Source: Mercenaria mercenaria (lineage: Eukaryota > Mollusca > Bivalvia > Venerida > Veneridae). From it: 64,000 nucleotides of DNA. The DNA lies in assembly GCF_021730395.1 (NCBI RefSeq), contig NC_069377.1:68525001-68589000 (forward strand), written 5' to 3'. This document shows positions 12,044 through 23,758 of this stretch, piece after piece (positions within the stretch are counted from its first letter, which is position 1; the number at the start of each line of letters is the position of its first letter). Under the pieces are notes generated by a model. That model had not been told where the DNA came from and did no database searches. It saw only the letters and a list, made by a program, of their open reading frames with translations. The position numbers and the translations under genes are program-made.

Positions 12044-12834
12044 TCACTTTTCACGAACTACAATATTCAACTGCTGTAAAACAGATCTGATCATGACCCG
12101 CCTTTGTTTTGCACTGTCTCGGAGACACGGTATAATATCTGTAACATTATCATCACCATCATCGATATCTACAGCGTCGTATTCTAGATGAGCTCCACTG
12201 AGCACAGCAACACCTGCTCCAACCTGGCACCGTAAAATGGCTGCTGGAGAGTTTGGTAAATCTAGATAATGTGACAAAACTATTGTCCCATCTGGGATAC
12301 TGTCACTGTTCATTCTGAAATAACAACCACCATTAAAATAGACTTTGCAATTGAAGGTGTCCTGTACACTGTCACAGCAAAACATTTTTGTACCGTTCAA
12401 TTCAGAAGTATGTCCAGCATTCTGCGTCTTCTTTGCAAGAGATTCGTAAGCTGGTAAATTCAACCCATTATCTGTAGTTGGAGCAATGACATCTTGCATG
12501 GATTGAGATTCTTCATTAAGACTGGGAGTTTGAGATTCAAGTTGTTGTGTCTGAGATTCAGTATTTTCAGATCTATCAGCATGAGATTTAATACCATTTT
12601 CTTTCAAGCTAGACGATGGTTCCTTGTTGACATTGTCTTGAATTAGACTTTGTCCAATCGCTTTTCTAAGCTTGGCTTCCGCATCAGATTTCTGGCACAG
12701 GTCCTTTGTCTCTGTCAGCTGTCTTCCAATGCCATTGTTTTCAAGCAAACTCAAACAGAAGTCTACATTTGCAGCTGATGCCCCTTTTCTAGTCTGATAA
12801 TCATAGGGTTTGAACAGTGGTCCTATCCCTGTTC
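12044..12834 (-). CDS. BPL_N gene, last coding exon
   Basis: The acceptor, read on the minus strand, is cag ending at 12835. Two bases complete a Gly codon split from exon 2, giving FYSGTGIGPLFKPYDYQ. It holds the polar insert, YFNGGCYF and the C-terminal AVLSGAHLEYD block, then stop at 12046-12044. Confidence 0.9.
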
Positions 12835-15800
12835 CTGAAAGTAAATGACAAACTATTAGTTTTGCTATTCATACTTTAATAAAAGCTATCTTTTATAAAA
12901 ACTAGAACTGTCACAGGAGTGACGAATACCCCCACAATACGGTCTTGTCACAGAAGAATGGCAACCATAAGAAAGACATGGCCACAAGAAGGTGCAATTT
13001 AAATCGAACTTTACCTGTATTTTATGATGTTACACGTGTGTACCAAAATTTATCTAAATCTGTCAAGCCTTTTGTGAGTTATTGTCTGGCAACCACAAGT
13101 TTGACAAAATTTAAGTTGGAAAGGGGCCATAACTTGTAACATATAAAATTGGTGGTCGTAGCCAACGTCAAACTTTACCTGTATCTTATGATGTTACACC
13201 TGTGTACCAAAAACATTTAAATCTGTCAAGAACTGTCACTGGAGTGTTTAATGACTCCAATGGTGGATGAATATTACACAATAGCTTGAGACTGTTAAAA
13301 AATATCAAATAATAAGAGAGGTACAGATAAAATGTATCAAAACACTATATAAGTATAATTCTAAGCAAAAAGGGGGCATAATTCAGGAAATATTGGTGCA
13401 AGAGTTATGCACATTGTGTCATATGATGTGGGTGATGATGTGGAACAACTACTTCAAGTTTGAATCAAATGCATTTCGTAATAACTGTTATAGTGAAAAT
13501 GCATCAAAATTGTATTTTATGATGTTACACCTGTGTACCAAAAACATTTACATCTGTCAAGAACTGTCACTGGAAGGCTAAAAGACTCCAATGGTGGATG
13601 AATATTGCACAATAGCATGAGTCTGTGTTAAAAAATATCAAATAATAAGAGAGGAACAGATAAAGTGTATCAAAACACTATATAAGTATAATTCTAAGCA
13701 AAAAGGGGGCATAATTCAGGAAATGTCGGTGCAAGCATTATGCACCTTGTGTCATATGATGTGGGTGTTGATGTGGAACAACTACTTCAAGTTTGAATCA
13801 AAAGCACTTTGTAATAACTGAGATATAGTGAAAATGCAACAAAATTAACATTAAATTCTAAGTAAAAGGGGGCATAATTCATGAAAAATTGGTGTCAGAG
13901 TTATGCACCTTGTGTCACATGATGTGGGTGATAAGGTGGAACATCTGTTTTAGGTTTGAATCAAATCCATTTAGTAATAACTGAGATAGAGTGAAAGTGT
14001 ATCAAAACTTTAACCTGAAAGTCTAAGTAAAAGGAGGGCATAAGGACCATGTATGATAAGGCACAGTTTTAGCCCCCAAATTTTGAAGAAAATGAAATTA
14101 AAAATACATCTCAACGTTACGAATTATTTGAAACATAAAGGATTAATCTTGCATTTTTTGAAGTAAAAATGTAACAGTTTTGCGTTAAAAGTCATGATCC
14201 ATGGTCTAGTTTCATGTTATCAACACAGATTTTGTACATTTTTAGACATTGTCATGCACTTTATCACAAAAATACGATACGAGCGCAGGGGAGAACAATT
14301 TTAGTTTTTGGATATGTTTTGAGGATTACAAAAACACGAAGAATGATACATGAGAAAACATTGTTCAAATGTGCGCTCATAGTAAATTTCGAACAAATAC
14401 TGTATTTTTGTCGGAAAATTTTACTTTAAAAATAGCCACTTGAAGGGACAAAGCTCTTGAGCTTGGCGTAAAGGTAAGAAAAAACAGGTGTGACGTCATG
14501 CAGGAAAATTAGCGTTTGTTGTCAAGATGGATTTCTTTTGAAATTATTGGTAAATTAGACAATTTGGCAGTATTTTAAATGTAGATATTACTGTTATAAA
14601 CAATGCTCTCGATGATATTTAAACAGAGTAAAGTGGTCTACGTATATATTCGCCAGTCGGCTCTAATTTTGGTGGATAAGCGAGTGATGGGCAGTAGGTC
14701 AATCAGCTGATCAGAATAGAATAGAATAGAATATTCTATTAAGCCAATGAAGGGTCATATATAATGACATGTATAATCAGAATTATAAAACATACAGAGA
14801 GGACAAAAATATAAATAAGGACATGAAGGCAAATAAAGCTCCATTCGTATTCTTACGACACAATTAACATAAGCTTATGACAATGAAAAAAGAAGACAAG
14901 AAACAATTACTGAGATTGAAGTAAATTCCACAGTAAACAATGACTTTCATTCATTGTTGGTGCTACATGATCTGACTAGTAAGCTAGCAAGAGAGTTCTT
15001 TTATTATACATATCATGTATATATATAGAAAATATCAATAAAAGCCAGGATCTTCAGAGGACATTAACCATATAAATTTTTGTTCATTTTTTAACAAAGA
15101 AAAGTTTCTATGTGGACCAATCCGTTTCTGGATGATACCTCAAGTACGCTTGAGTCTAGGATCATGAAAGTTGATAGTTAGGTTTGTCGTAGCAAGCAGA
15201 TGACCCTTATTGATTTTGAGATTAGTAGGTTAAAGGACAAGGTCACAGTGAGCGGATGATAACGCAAGAACGCTTTGGTCTACGATCATGAAAGTTGATA
15301 GTTATGTTGGTCATGACCAGCAAATGACTCCTGTTGATTTTGATTAAGGTCATACCCGGAAGAGTTAAACCGTTTCTGGACGATAACTTGAGAATGCTTA
15401 GGCCTAGGATCAGGAAACTTAATAGTGTGGTTGATCATGACCAGCTAATAACCCCTGTTGGTTTGAGGTCAATAGGTCAAAGTCAAGGTCAGACTGACCC
15501 AGAACAATAGAACGTTTGTGTAGAGTGACAAAATAATTTCTTAAATGGAACTCTACCATAAAGGTATTGAATGGACTCCATGATCTAAAAGGATCAGAAA
15601 ATATATCAACACTAATTCCAAGTAAGGGGAACCTTTTTACAGCCGTCACACGGCACTTAAAACTGCTGTTGTGCTAGTTGATAAAATCTGTAAGAAGATC
15701 CCTTGGAAACTTAGAATGCAACCAGGCAGAGTAATAGCAGACTCGGTTTAACTGAGTCTATGACATAAAGTGTACTGTTAAGCTGAAGTGGATACAGCAT

Positions 15801-18800
15801 AAGTATTTAAATTCTACTTGATCTTATTGCGATATACTGTTTGATCCGCCAATTACGTAATACGATTTGCGTTAATTTTTATTTAATTTTGGAAGACCCA
15901 GAACGAAACTATACACTAGATATCATTTCTTAAATTCTTCATCAGCAAATAAAACCAAACTCAAAATTTCAAAACTTCGCGTGTCCTAAATTGATTAAAT
16001 TTACAATGGAAAATATGCTATCATAATTTGTTTGCAGCAAGTTATGACTATTTTTTTCAACTGAAAGGTTCATGTTACAGACCTTAAGGTTATGAAATTA
16101 TTGCTGTATGTTGTGAAAGGTATTGTCTTATATTCAAAGAGAAATCATGCATAACTTTTCTAACGGAAAAGGTTGATCAAACTGCAAAAACAACAAAGTA
16201 CAATTTAAATTAAGTTACAGTGGGCACAAAATAATCTTAACATTTATCGTCCCTTTACGGTTTTATGTTTTGCAATTTAGAGGGAAAAATATCATTTCTC
16301 TGTACATCTGCATTACTCAAAAACTGTTTAACTTGTTGAAATAAAAGAAAAGACAATTTCAAAAGATATCGTTGGGTAAAGTTATGTTACGTTTTGATAA
16401 TCCATCATATGATCATCACAAATAAACGTTAGTGACATGCAAACAAAACATTAAACAAAACTGGATGACATTAAATGTAGAAAGGAATGTGTTGCTTTGT
16501 TTTAAATTGAAGTTAAAATTGTTGAAGTTTGCTGAAGGTAAAAATCTATTTACCTAAGTTTTGTTTGAAAAAAAGGATTTTATCATTATTTTTCATCAGA
16601 AACAGTCTCCACTTAAACATATTTTTCACGCAATTTCGCATCTTGCAGACAATTACATTTGTAGATATTCGTTTGTCATCAGTTTGCAAATCTTAACAAA
16701 CAGGAAAATAATAAAAGGGCTGCATTCTTTTATAACGGACGTCACGAAATTCTCAACTCATCGGTCTTTCCCCGTAAAATGGTTTGGTGTCACTCTTAAT
16801 TAGGGTTTTGGGGCGCACATTGTATACAACTTGCAGAAATAACCTCTGCAAGTTGTCATATAATAACAATCAAAAGTTACTTGTCCTTACCCTGCTCTTA
16901 GTTGTGTAGATAAGAGTAAATTATGATCAGGTTCTTTTTCATACCCTTTTGTTGTCGGGAGTTATGATATAGAAGTGTACATGTAATAGGTGTTAATCTA
17001 CTGAACTTCTCAGTTAAATGTTTGGAAACTACAGGCATGTGTTATGCTTTACAAAATTGTGCTGTTTGTATTGACTATAAATTGTATGTTTGCAATTTTA
17101 TGTCGAATAAAGAATATGTTATGTTATGTATACTAGAATGTAAGTATGCATTTACAAATTCCCGATTCAACTCCTTTCCATGTGTATGTTGTATGGATAA
17201 TAAACTTCCGCTTAAAGGGAACTCGTGTTTGAAACCAATAAGCATGTAATGCACAGCGTGTATGCAAAAAACCAAAACATGTTTCTACACTCATAGACAT
17301 TTATAATCGGTCACCTATGATTTTCATATATTTTCTTTAAGAATACGCTGAAAATAAAACAATAAAGTATACAATCAATTTATTCAATGTCTTAATAACA
17401 ATATGGGCAGTTTCATTTTATTAGAACATTTGAGATTCGGTAAGAACAACAGTTTGAATAAAACACCCACACTTTTCAAAGGAGTTTATAAAATATTATG
17501 TAATAATAACCATTTTCGCATACCAGAGGTTTACTATGGTTCCCTAGCTGAACCTCTGGTATATTTCGCCAATATTTTAGTTATGTTACATTACAGGTAA
17601 AAGGTTATAAATTTATTTATTCATATTTAGCAATACTTTACTTAGATACTGTTTGATCATGAATTCGGCGTGATTGGCTGAAACCACTCCCGGTAGTAAT
17701 TGCGCATGCTCACCAAGTAAATGAAATGAATAAATCTGAGGTTCGATTTGGGACTGTGACGAACCTCTGATTTATTTCAGTGAAAAATAGCAGACTTGGT
17801 TTAGTTGAATTTGTTCATGAGAGGTAATGAAGTGTGAAACACATCTCACGCAAAGACCACAACCGCAACCCTACACTAGAACCGGCTGGTTAAACTTCTG
17901 GCTATTTCGCCAATATTATTTTATCAGCGTGAAGTTGGCAGTACAGCAGTAGCAGTAGTAGGAGCAGTTAACTGCTGTAACTGCTGGCAGTAGTAGCAGT
18001 TAACTGCTGCTACTGTTGTACTGCCAACTTCACGCCGATGATATTTTTAGTTTTGTTACACGACAGGTAAAAGGTTTCAACCAATCAGCGACGTTTCGCG
18101 ATAAATCATCGCGAATCAGTCAAAATCGATCATGTAAAGCTTGACTAATAAGGAACATTATAATTTCCTGATATATCCGATTACAGAAATAAATCTATAT
18201 TAATCACAATCATGCAACATCGTCTTTATTCATTTTAGCAAGTACATTTCTTAGATACTGTTTGAGCATTAAATGGGCGTGATTGGCTGAAACCACTCCC
18301 GGTAGTAATTGCGCATGCTCAGCAAATAAATGAATGAAAGAAATCTAAAGTTCGATTTGATGTGACTCATTTCCAAACTCTCCAGTGCACCATGGAAAAT
18401 ATAATTTTAAAGTGTTTGTAAAACCTGTATTTCGAAGCTGACAATGCACTTTCAAAGTCATTACAGGATCCCTCTTCATCATTTTGTCTTACATTTTGAC
18501 GTGTTGTTACCAATGAAACATCAAAGGAAAACAAACAAGAGGACCATGATGGTCCTGAATCGCTCACCTCTTCCCACATGACCCAGTTTTGAGTATGACG
18601 TCGTTTTTTCTATTATTTAACATAGTGACCTAGTTTTTGAGCTCATGTGACCCAGTTTTGAACCTGACCTAGATATTATCAAGATAAAAATTCTGACCAA
18701 TTTTCATGAAGATCCATTGAAAAATATGGTCTCTAGAGAGGTCACAAGGTTTTTCTATTATTTGACCTATTGACCTAGTTTTCAAAGGTACGTGACCCTG

Positions 18801-21800
18801 TTTTGAACTTTACCTAGATATCAAGGTGAACATTATCACTAATTTTCATGAAGATCTCATGAAAAATATGGCCTCTAGAGAGGTCACAAGGTTTTTCTAT
18901 TTTTATACCTACTGGCCTAGTTTTTGACCGCACGTGACCCAGTTTCGAAACTGACCTAGATATCATCAAGGTGAACATTCAGATCAATTTTCATGAAGAT
19001 CCATTGAAAAATATGGCCTCTAGAGAGGTCAAAAGATTTTTCTAATTTTAGACCTACTGACCTACTTTTGACCGCAGTTGACCCAGTTTCAAACCTGACC
19101 TAGATATCATCAAGATGAACATTCAGACCAACTTTCATACAGATCCCATGAAAGGTATGGCCTCTAGAGAGGTCACAAGGTTTTTTTATTATTTGACCTA
19201 CTGACCTAGTTTTTTAAGGCACGTGACCCAGTTTCAAACTTGACCTAGATATCATCAAGGTGAACATTCTGACCAATTTTCATGAAGATCCATTCAAGGG
19301 TATGGCCTCTAGAGAGGTCACAAGGTTTTTCTATTTCAAGACCTACTGACCTAGTTTTTGATCGCAGTTGGCCCAGTTTCAAACTTGACCTATATATCAT
19401 CAAGATAAACATTCAGACCAACTTTCATACAGATCCCATGAAGAATATGGCCTCTAGTGAGGTCACAACGTTTTTTCATTATTTGACCTACTGATCTACT
19501 TTTTGATGGCACGTGACCCACTTTCGAACTTGACTTAGATATCATCAAGATGAACATTCTGACCAATTTTTATGGAGATCCATTCACAAGTATGGCCTCT
19601 AGAGAGGTCACAAGGTTTTTCTATTTTTAGACCTACTGACCTAGTTTTTGACCGCACATGACCCTGTTTCGAACTTGACCTAGATATCATCAAGATGAAC
19701 ATTCAGACCAACTTTCATATAGATCCCATGAAAAATATGGCCTTTAGAGAGGTCACAAGGTTTTTCTATTATTTGACCTACTGACCTAGTTTTTGACGGC
19801 ACCTGACCCACTTTCGAACTTGACCTAGATGTCATCAAGATGAACATTCAGACCAACTTTCATACAGATCCCATGAAAAATATGGCCTTTAGAGAGGTCA
19901 CAAGGTTTTTCTATTATTTGACCTACTGACCTAGTTTTTGATGGCACGTGACCCACTTTCAAACTTGACCTAGATATCATCAAGGTGAACATTCTGACCA
20001 ATTTTCATGAAGATCTCATGATATATATGGCCTCTAGAGAGGTCACAAGGTTTTTCTATTTTTAGACCTACTGACCTAGTTTTGACCGCACGTGACCCAG
20101 TTTCGAATTTGACCTAGATATCATCAAGATGAACATTCAGACCACATTCATACAGATCCCATGAAAAATATGGCCTTTAGAGAGGTCACAAGTGTTTTTC
20201 TATTATTTGACCTACTGACCTAGTTTTTGACGCATGTGACCCACTTTCGAACTTGACCTAGATATCATCAAGATGAACATTCAGACCAACTTTCATACAG
20301 ATCCCATGAAAAATATGGCCTCTAGAGAGGTCCACAAGGTTTTTCTATTATTTGACCTACTGACCTAGTTTTTGATGGCACGTGACCCACTTTCGAACTT
20401 GACCTAGATATCATCAAGGTGAACATTCTGACCAACTTTCATAAAGATCCCATGAAAAATGTGACCTCTAGAGTGGTCACAAGCAAAAGTTTACGGACTG
20501 ACGCACGCACGCACGCACGCACGCACAGACGACGGACGACGGACACCGCGCGATCACAAAAGCTCACCTTGTCACTTTGTGACAGGTGAGCTAAAAACCC
20601 TAGACCATTGGTGAAGTGGTAAAAACAGTTTGGTACCAAAATACCAACTTTTCTACTTCGGAGCAGTCGACTTCGGTCCCAACTGTTGACTTTCCGAATT
20701 AAATTAGACCCTATATTTAACCAAGTTTATATATAGTAACGTCACGTTACATTGTATGTACACTGATGAGCCGATAGGCGAAACTAGTTTGTATTTTTAT
20801 AATTAAATACTGTTGGATAGGCATGTGAAGTCATTTTATTTATTTGATTATATATTAGGTTACATCATTAATATACTTTACTTTTGGAATTGACAGACGG
20901 ATTGAGTGACAGACAGACAGATAGACAGACAGACAAAGGGCAAACCAGAAGTCACCTCTGATGAAACACTGACATAGAACACCACATGTAGAGGTAACTA
21001 AAGAATTATATGATGAAAAGGGCAAAGAAATTGAGCTCAGACCCGTCATTTATGTAAAATTATATTCATGGACATTCCGTTACCATGGTAACGTGTCGTT
21101 TAATGTATTATAATTTGGATTATTCAAGTGGTAATTGAAAATAGAAGAAATATAAAACGGTTCAAACCACTCTACATGTCTTAATTTCGAAAAAAAAATC
21201 AAAGAAAACTATGTTTTCCATTACAAATGAATGATTTGAGTAGGGAAGAGTTATCTCCCTTAATTCCTGCACTATTTCAAATGTTATACGGCAGTTTTCT
21301 AATTTTATAAAGAATTGTACACTATGGTAATGATTATTTATCGTGACAATTTTTACTTCCGGTAAATAAAATCTCCACTTTTTTATTTTCTTTACGTATA
21401 CCCCCTAATCAAGCAAATATTTACAAACACACAGACACGTATAGATAAATTATTATTTTATGAATTTAATGCAGTATTTGAGAAATTTGGCAACTGAAAT
21501 GAGAAAATACATACATTTGCCAAGTGAATGATACATATTTAAACGAAATTGGAATGGGAGCCCAAAACACCCGTTATCATACATGGTCCTTTATGAAATA
21601 TTGGTGCAAGAGTTATGGTCCTTGTGTCATATGATATGGGTGATGATGTTGAACAACTATTTTAAGTTTGAATCAAGTCCATTTAGTAATAAAACCCTTC
21701 CAGGCACATAGAAGTTATGGAACAAAAGCCAAATATCTAACCTTTGATCTTGAATTGTGCATTTTTTTACTATTTCAGGGCCATAACTCTAGAAATAGGG

Positions 21801-23104
21801 GGTGGTGCCTGACGAAAAATAGGAGGTGCGCAAGTTCATATCATTATTAAGACTCGTGCAGGGTTTCATCAATTTATATCAAATACTTTTTTAGCTAGGC
21901 ACGTCACGGATGGACACACCAACAAGACCAAATCTATATGCCCCCTCCATTCAGTGTTGGGGGCACAACAATTTACATTTTACAGAGCTTTCTATCTACC
22001 GAAATTCAAACAGTGTGAACTTAGGTTAAAAACTTACAGCTTAAAACTTTGAAGTAAATCAGGTCAAAATGAGTCTAGCTACTGAAACTGATTCCTCTGA
22101 TTCTGTTTCTTTTTCTTAACCTTTTTTTTTGTGGAGACTAGCCTTTATTATTTTAAAAATACTATTCAAAAGTATACAATTGCTTCAAAAGCTAACATTT
22201 TTACAGCTTATGAAAAGCTAGTTTTGTTGATATTTTTCCTAATGATATTATGTTTTAATTTTAAGCATTAAGTGGCCATGATCAATTGCAACAATCCACC
22301 TTGCAATGTTTACACACTTATAGGCTATACCTGAATAAAATTTTAGAAAACGTTCTCCTAAAACCTCCAGAGGTCCATATTTATCAAATTCAATCCTGTC
22401 ACAGGCAAAGTATGCCCCTGAACATATCCCAAGATAGCTTCCTCCAGCATTCACATAATCTTTGATATTTGTCATTCCCTCCTGTCCCAGTGCTTTTATC
22501 AAACCAAGATCGTAACCTCCTCCTATCACCAATAAAGCTGTTCCCTCGGCTAATCTACCTGCAAATGGGATAATGTTAATTTAAACAAATGCCTGCTCTT
22601 TGGAAAGCAAAGATAACCTCTACTGATTTATTGTATATCCTCGGTTGAACAAAAAAGAGAGGCAAATGACCATATTACATCATCCTTATTCCCCATACAT
22701 GCTACAGTTTCTGAACTGTACATACAAAGTCACAAGGAATGTTAGAAAAGACATGCTCCAAAATGTTTACTTAACAAATCCGCATATTTTCTAACTGTAC
22801 CTTTAGTTTAATTAATATCATTGTAATTCACTACAAGTGTTATAGTATGGATAATATTCAATTCCTAATGCTACCAGTGGTTCAATGGGTATAAAACTTT
22901 CTTTGTGGGCTCAGGTACTCGTATACCTTTGACAATTTCCAGTGGTGACACAGTATCAACTTGGTATAAATCTGTGTTCACATGTTCTTTCATCACTCTC
23001 TGTACCATTTTTGTATCTATCTCGTACATCCCCGGGCCTTCATACACAAGAACCTGCTTCATTCTTCTTGTTATATTTTGGTAGCTGTTTAACCACTTTG
23101 CCAT
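12044..23104 (-). CDS. Stand-alone BPL_N (biotin-protein ligase N-terminal domain) protein
   Basis: Three minus-strand exons, 23104-22927, 22558-22331 and 12834-12044, join in phase (1 and 1) to a 398-residue protein. Residues 15-25 (MKQVLVYEGPG) give the first strand of the BPL_N fold, a class I glutamine-amidotransferase-like domain found at the front of eukaryotic biotin-protein ligases. Residues 71-75 read IGGGY. GGSYLGICSGAYF at 98-110 is the nucleophile-elbow region, with Cys105 at the catalytic position. YFNGGCYF (about 301-308) and AAILRCQVGAGVAVLSGAHLEYD close the domain. Between about 173 and 285 lies a polar Ser/Gln/Glu/Asn-rich insert. The protein ends NIVVREK with a stop. The biotin ligase catalytic domain, with its GRGR-type motif, is absent. 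What the isolated domain does is not known to me. Intron 2 is 9.5 kb and full of repeats. Start: ATG 23104, with Met15 as an alternative. Confidence 0.88.
12901..14048 (-). mobile_element. Tandem-repeat element with ~340-bp direct duplication
   Basis: On the minus strand its end reads as a GTCAC/GTGAC stem-loop followed by GTTCTAGTT (12909-12901), close to the CTCTTGTT ends elsewhere. The segments 13170-13400 and 13508-13740 are strongly similar direct copies about 338 bp apart, including ACACTATATAAGTATAATTC. Shorter units with AAAAAGGGGGCATAATTCA continue to 14048. Lies in BPL_N intron 2. Confidence 0.7.
15110..15520. repeat. ~145-bp tandem repeat, same family as 5265-5635
   Basis: Blocks with GATGATACCTCAAGTACGCT, GATCATGAAAGTTGATAG and TCAAGGTCA recur at about 145-bp spacing. 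They match the repeat in the BBS2 intron in order and content. The stretch 14050-15100 has only a GAATA run near 14705, and 15520-17540 shows nothing I can name. Confidence 0.65.
17541..18361. repeat. Direct duplication interrupted by a fold-back insert
   Basis: Copy 1 (about 17541-17755) and copy 2 (about 17880-18361) share TATTTCGCCAATATT, ACAGGTAAAAGGTT, TTAGATACTGTTTGA and GTGATTGGCTGAAACCACTC. Copy 2 is longer because of a fold-back insert at 17923-18042 and extra sequence after 18080. Confidence 0.75.
17923..18042. mobile_element. 120-bp fold-back element
   Basis: The left arm ATCAGCGTGAAGTTGGCAGT pairs with ACTGCCAACTTCACGCCGAT at the right. The inside is a near-palindrome of CAGTAG steps and AGCAGTTAACTGCT repeats. 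It interrupts copy 2 of the surrounding duplication; copy 1 at 17570 shows the uninterrupted CCAATATTTTAG. ATTTT on both sides may be the target duplication. Confidence 0.8.
18534..20592 (-). mobile_element. CTCTTGTT-ended element with ~12 tandem 145-bp units
   Basis: On the minus strand it begins TTTTTAGCTCACCTGTCAC with a GTCACAAAGTGAC hairpin (right edge 20592), then a CGTGCGTGC run, about twelve units, an inverted AGGTGAGCG, an AGGACCAT/ATGGTCCT stem-loop and CTCTTGTT (18541-18534). Plus-strand GAGGTCACAAGG marks units near 18740, 18882, 19027, 19171, 19316, 19461, 19606, 19751, 19896, 20041, 20183, 20329 and 20475, a spacing of 142-146 bp. Two unit types tend to alternate (ATTATTTGACC and ATTTTTAGACC versions). 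Lies in BPL_N intron 2. Confidence 0.88.
20700..22330. other. Remaining BPL_N intron 2 sequence
   Basis: A short GACAGACAGATA run lies near 20905-20937. At 21590-21690 is a fragment of the repeat family seen at 13380-14048 (ATTGGTGCAAGAGTTATG, GATATGGGTGATGATGT). A further element-like end lies near 21940-21970 with CCCCCTCCATTCAGTGTTGG, which can form a hairpin. No coding exon recognised. Confidence 0.5.
22331..22558 (-). CDS. BPL_N gene, exon 2 (nucleophile elbow)
   Basis: The acceptor is cag ending 22559 and the donor GT is at 22330-22329. It encodes GRLAEGTALLVIGGGYDLG through GGSYLGICSGAYF to GERFLKFYS. Reading past the donor gives an extra AYKCVNIARW tail that is intronic. Confidence 0.92.
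22927..23104 (-). CDS. BPL_N gene, first coding exon
   Basis: ATG at 23104-23102, donor GT at 22926-22925. It encodes MAKWLNSYQNITRRMKQVLV and on to SPLEIVK. A cag ending 23118 just upstream suggests that a 5' UTR exon precedes it. The first 14 residues are basic and hydrophobic, but I cannot call a targeting signal. Confidence 0.85.
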
Positions 23105-23254
23105 CCAAGATTATCAGCTGAAAAAGAGATTTAAAAGTGTTGAGAATTCACATCAAAAAGGCAAGTAAATAAAACAAATTTCCTTAACATTTGTCAAAGA
23201 TTTGTTACATTATGACACATTTGTTTGAAATAAATCAAAGTACTGATAGTACAG

Positions 23255-23541
23255 AAGTTTCAAATCAATATCTGCATTAGTTTTGGAAACAGTAACTTGC
23301 ATGCAAAACTTTAATCAAGTCCAAACGGGGGCATAATTTGCCTAAATACATGTCAGAGTTATGGGACTTGATCTTGTGAGGTTGGTTATTGGCCTTATTG
23401 GCTTGAAAAAGAAAAAATAAGTTTCAATGCTATGCCTTTAAATAACAGGTATATGTACTTGCAAATAAAACTTTAACCTAGGTGCGACATTGACACCCGG
23501 GTGAGTAGAACAGCTTAGACTGTTCTTCAAATAGTCTTTCT
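23255..23541 (-). mobile_element. Truncated copy of the TCGACTATTCGAA-family element
   Basis: It shares CAATATCTGCATTAGTTTTG, AACTTGCATGCAAAACTTTA and GGGGGCATAATTTGCC with 7158-8464. The right edge is a decayed TTTTTAGAAAGACTATTTGAA start on the minus strand. No CTCTTGTT end is present, so the copy is cut. Confidence 0.75.
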
Positions 23542-23758
23542 AAAAACAGATAAAAGCCATATATCCTGTACAGAACTAATGGAGGCTCTTCAGGTGTTAA
23601 AGGTCTAGGCTGTGGCGACATAAATTAATTGCAATTTGATTATATTTCCTAATTGAATATAATTTGAAACTGAATGAATTTTCAACTACATGTAAATGTA
23701 ATTTCCGACAATTGTATCAGTTGCTGCAACTGAATCACAGCCACAGTATATTATGGAA

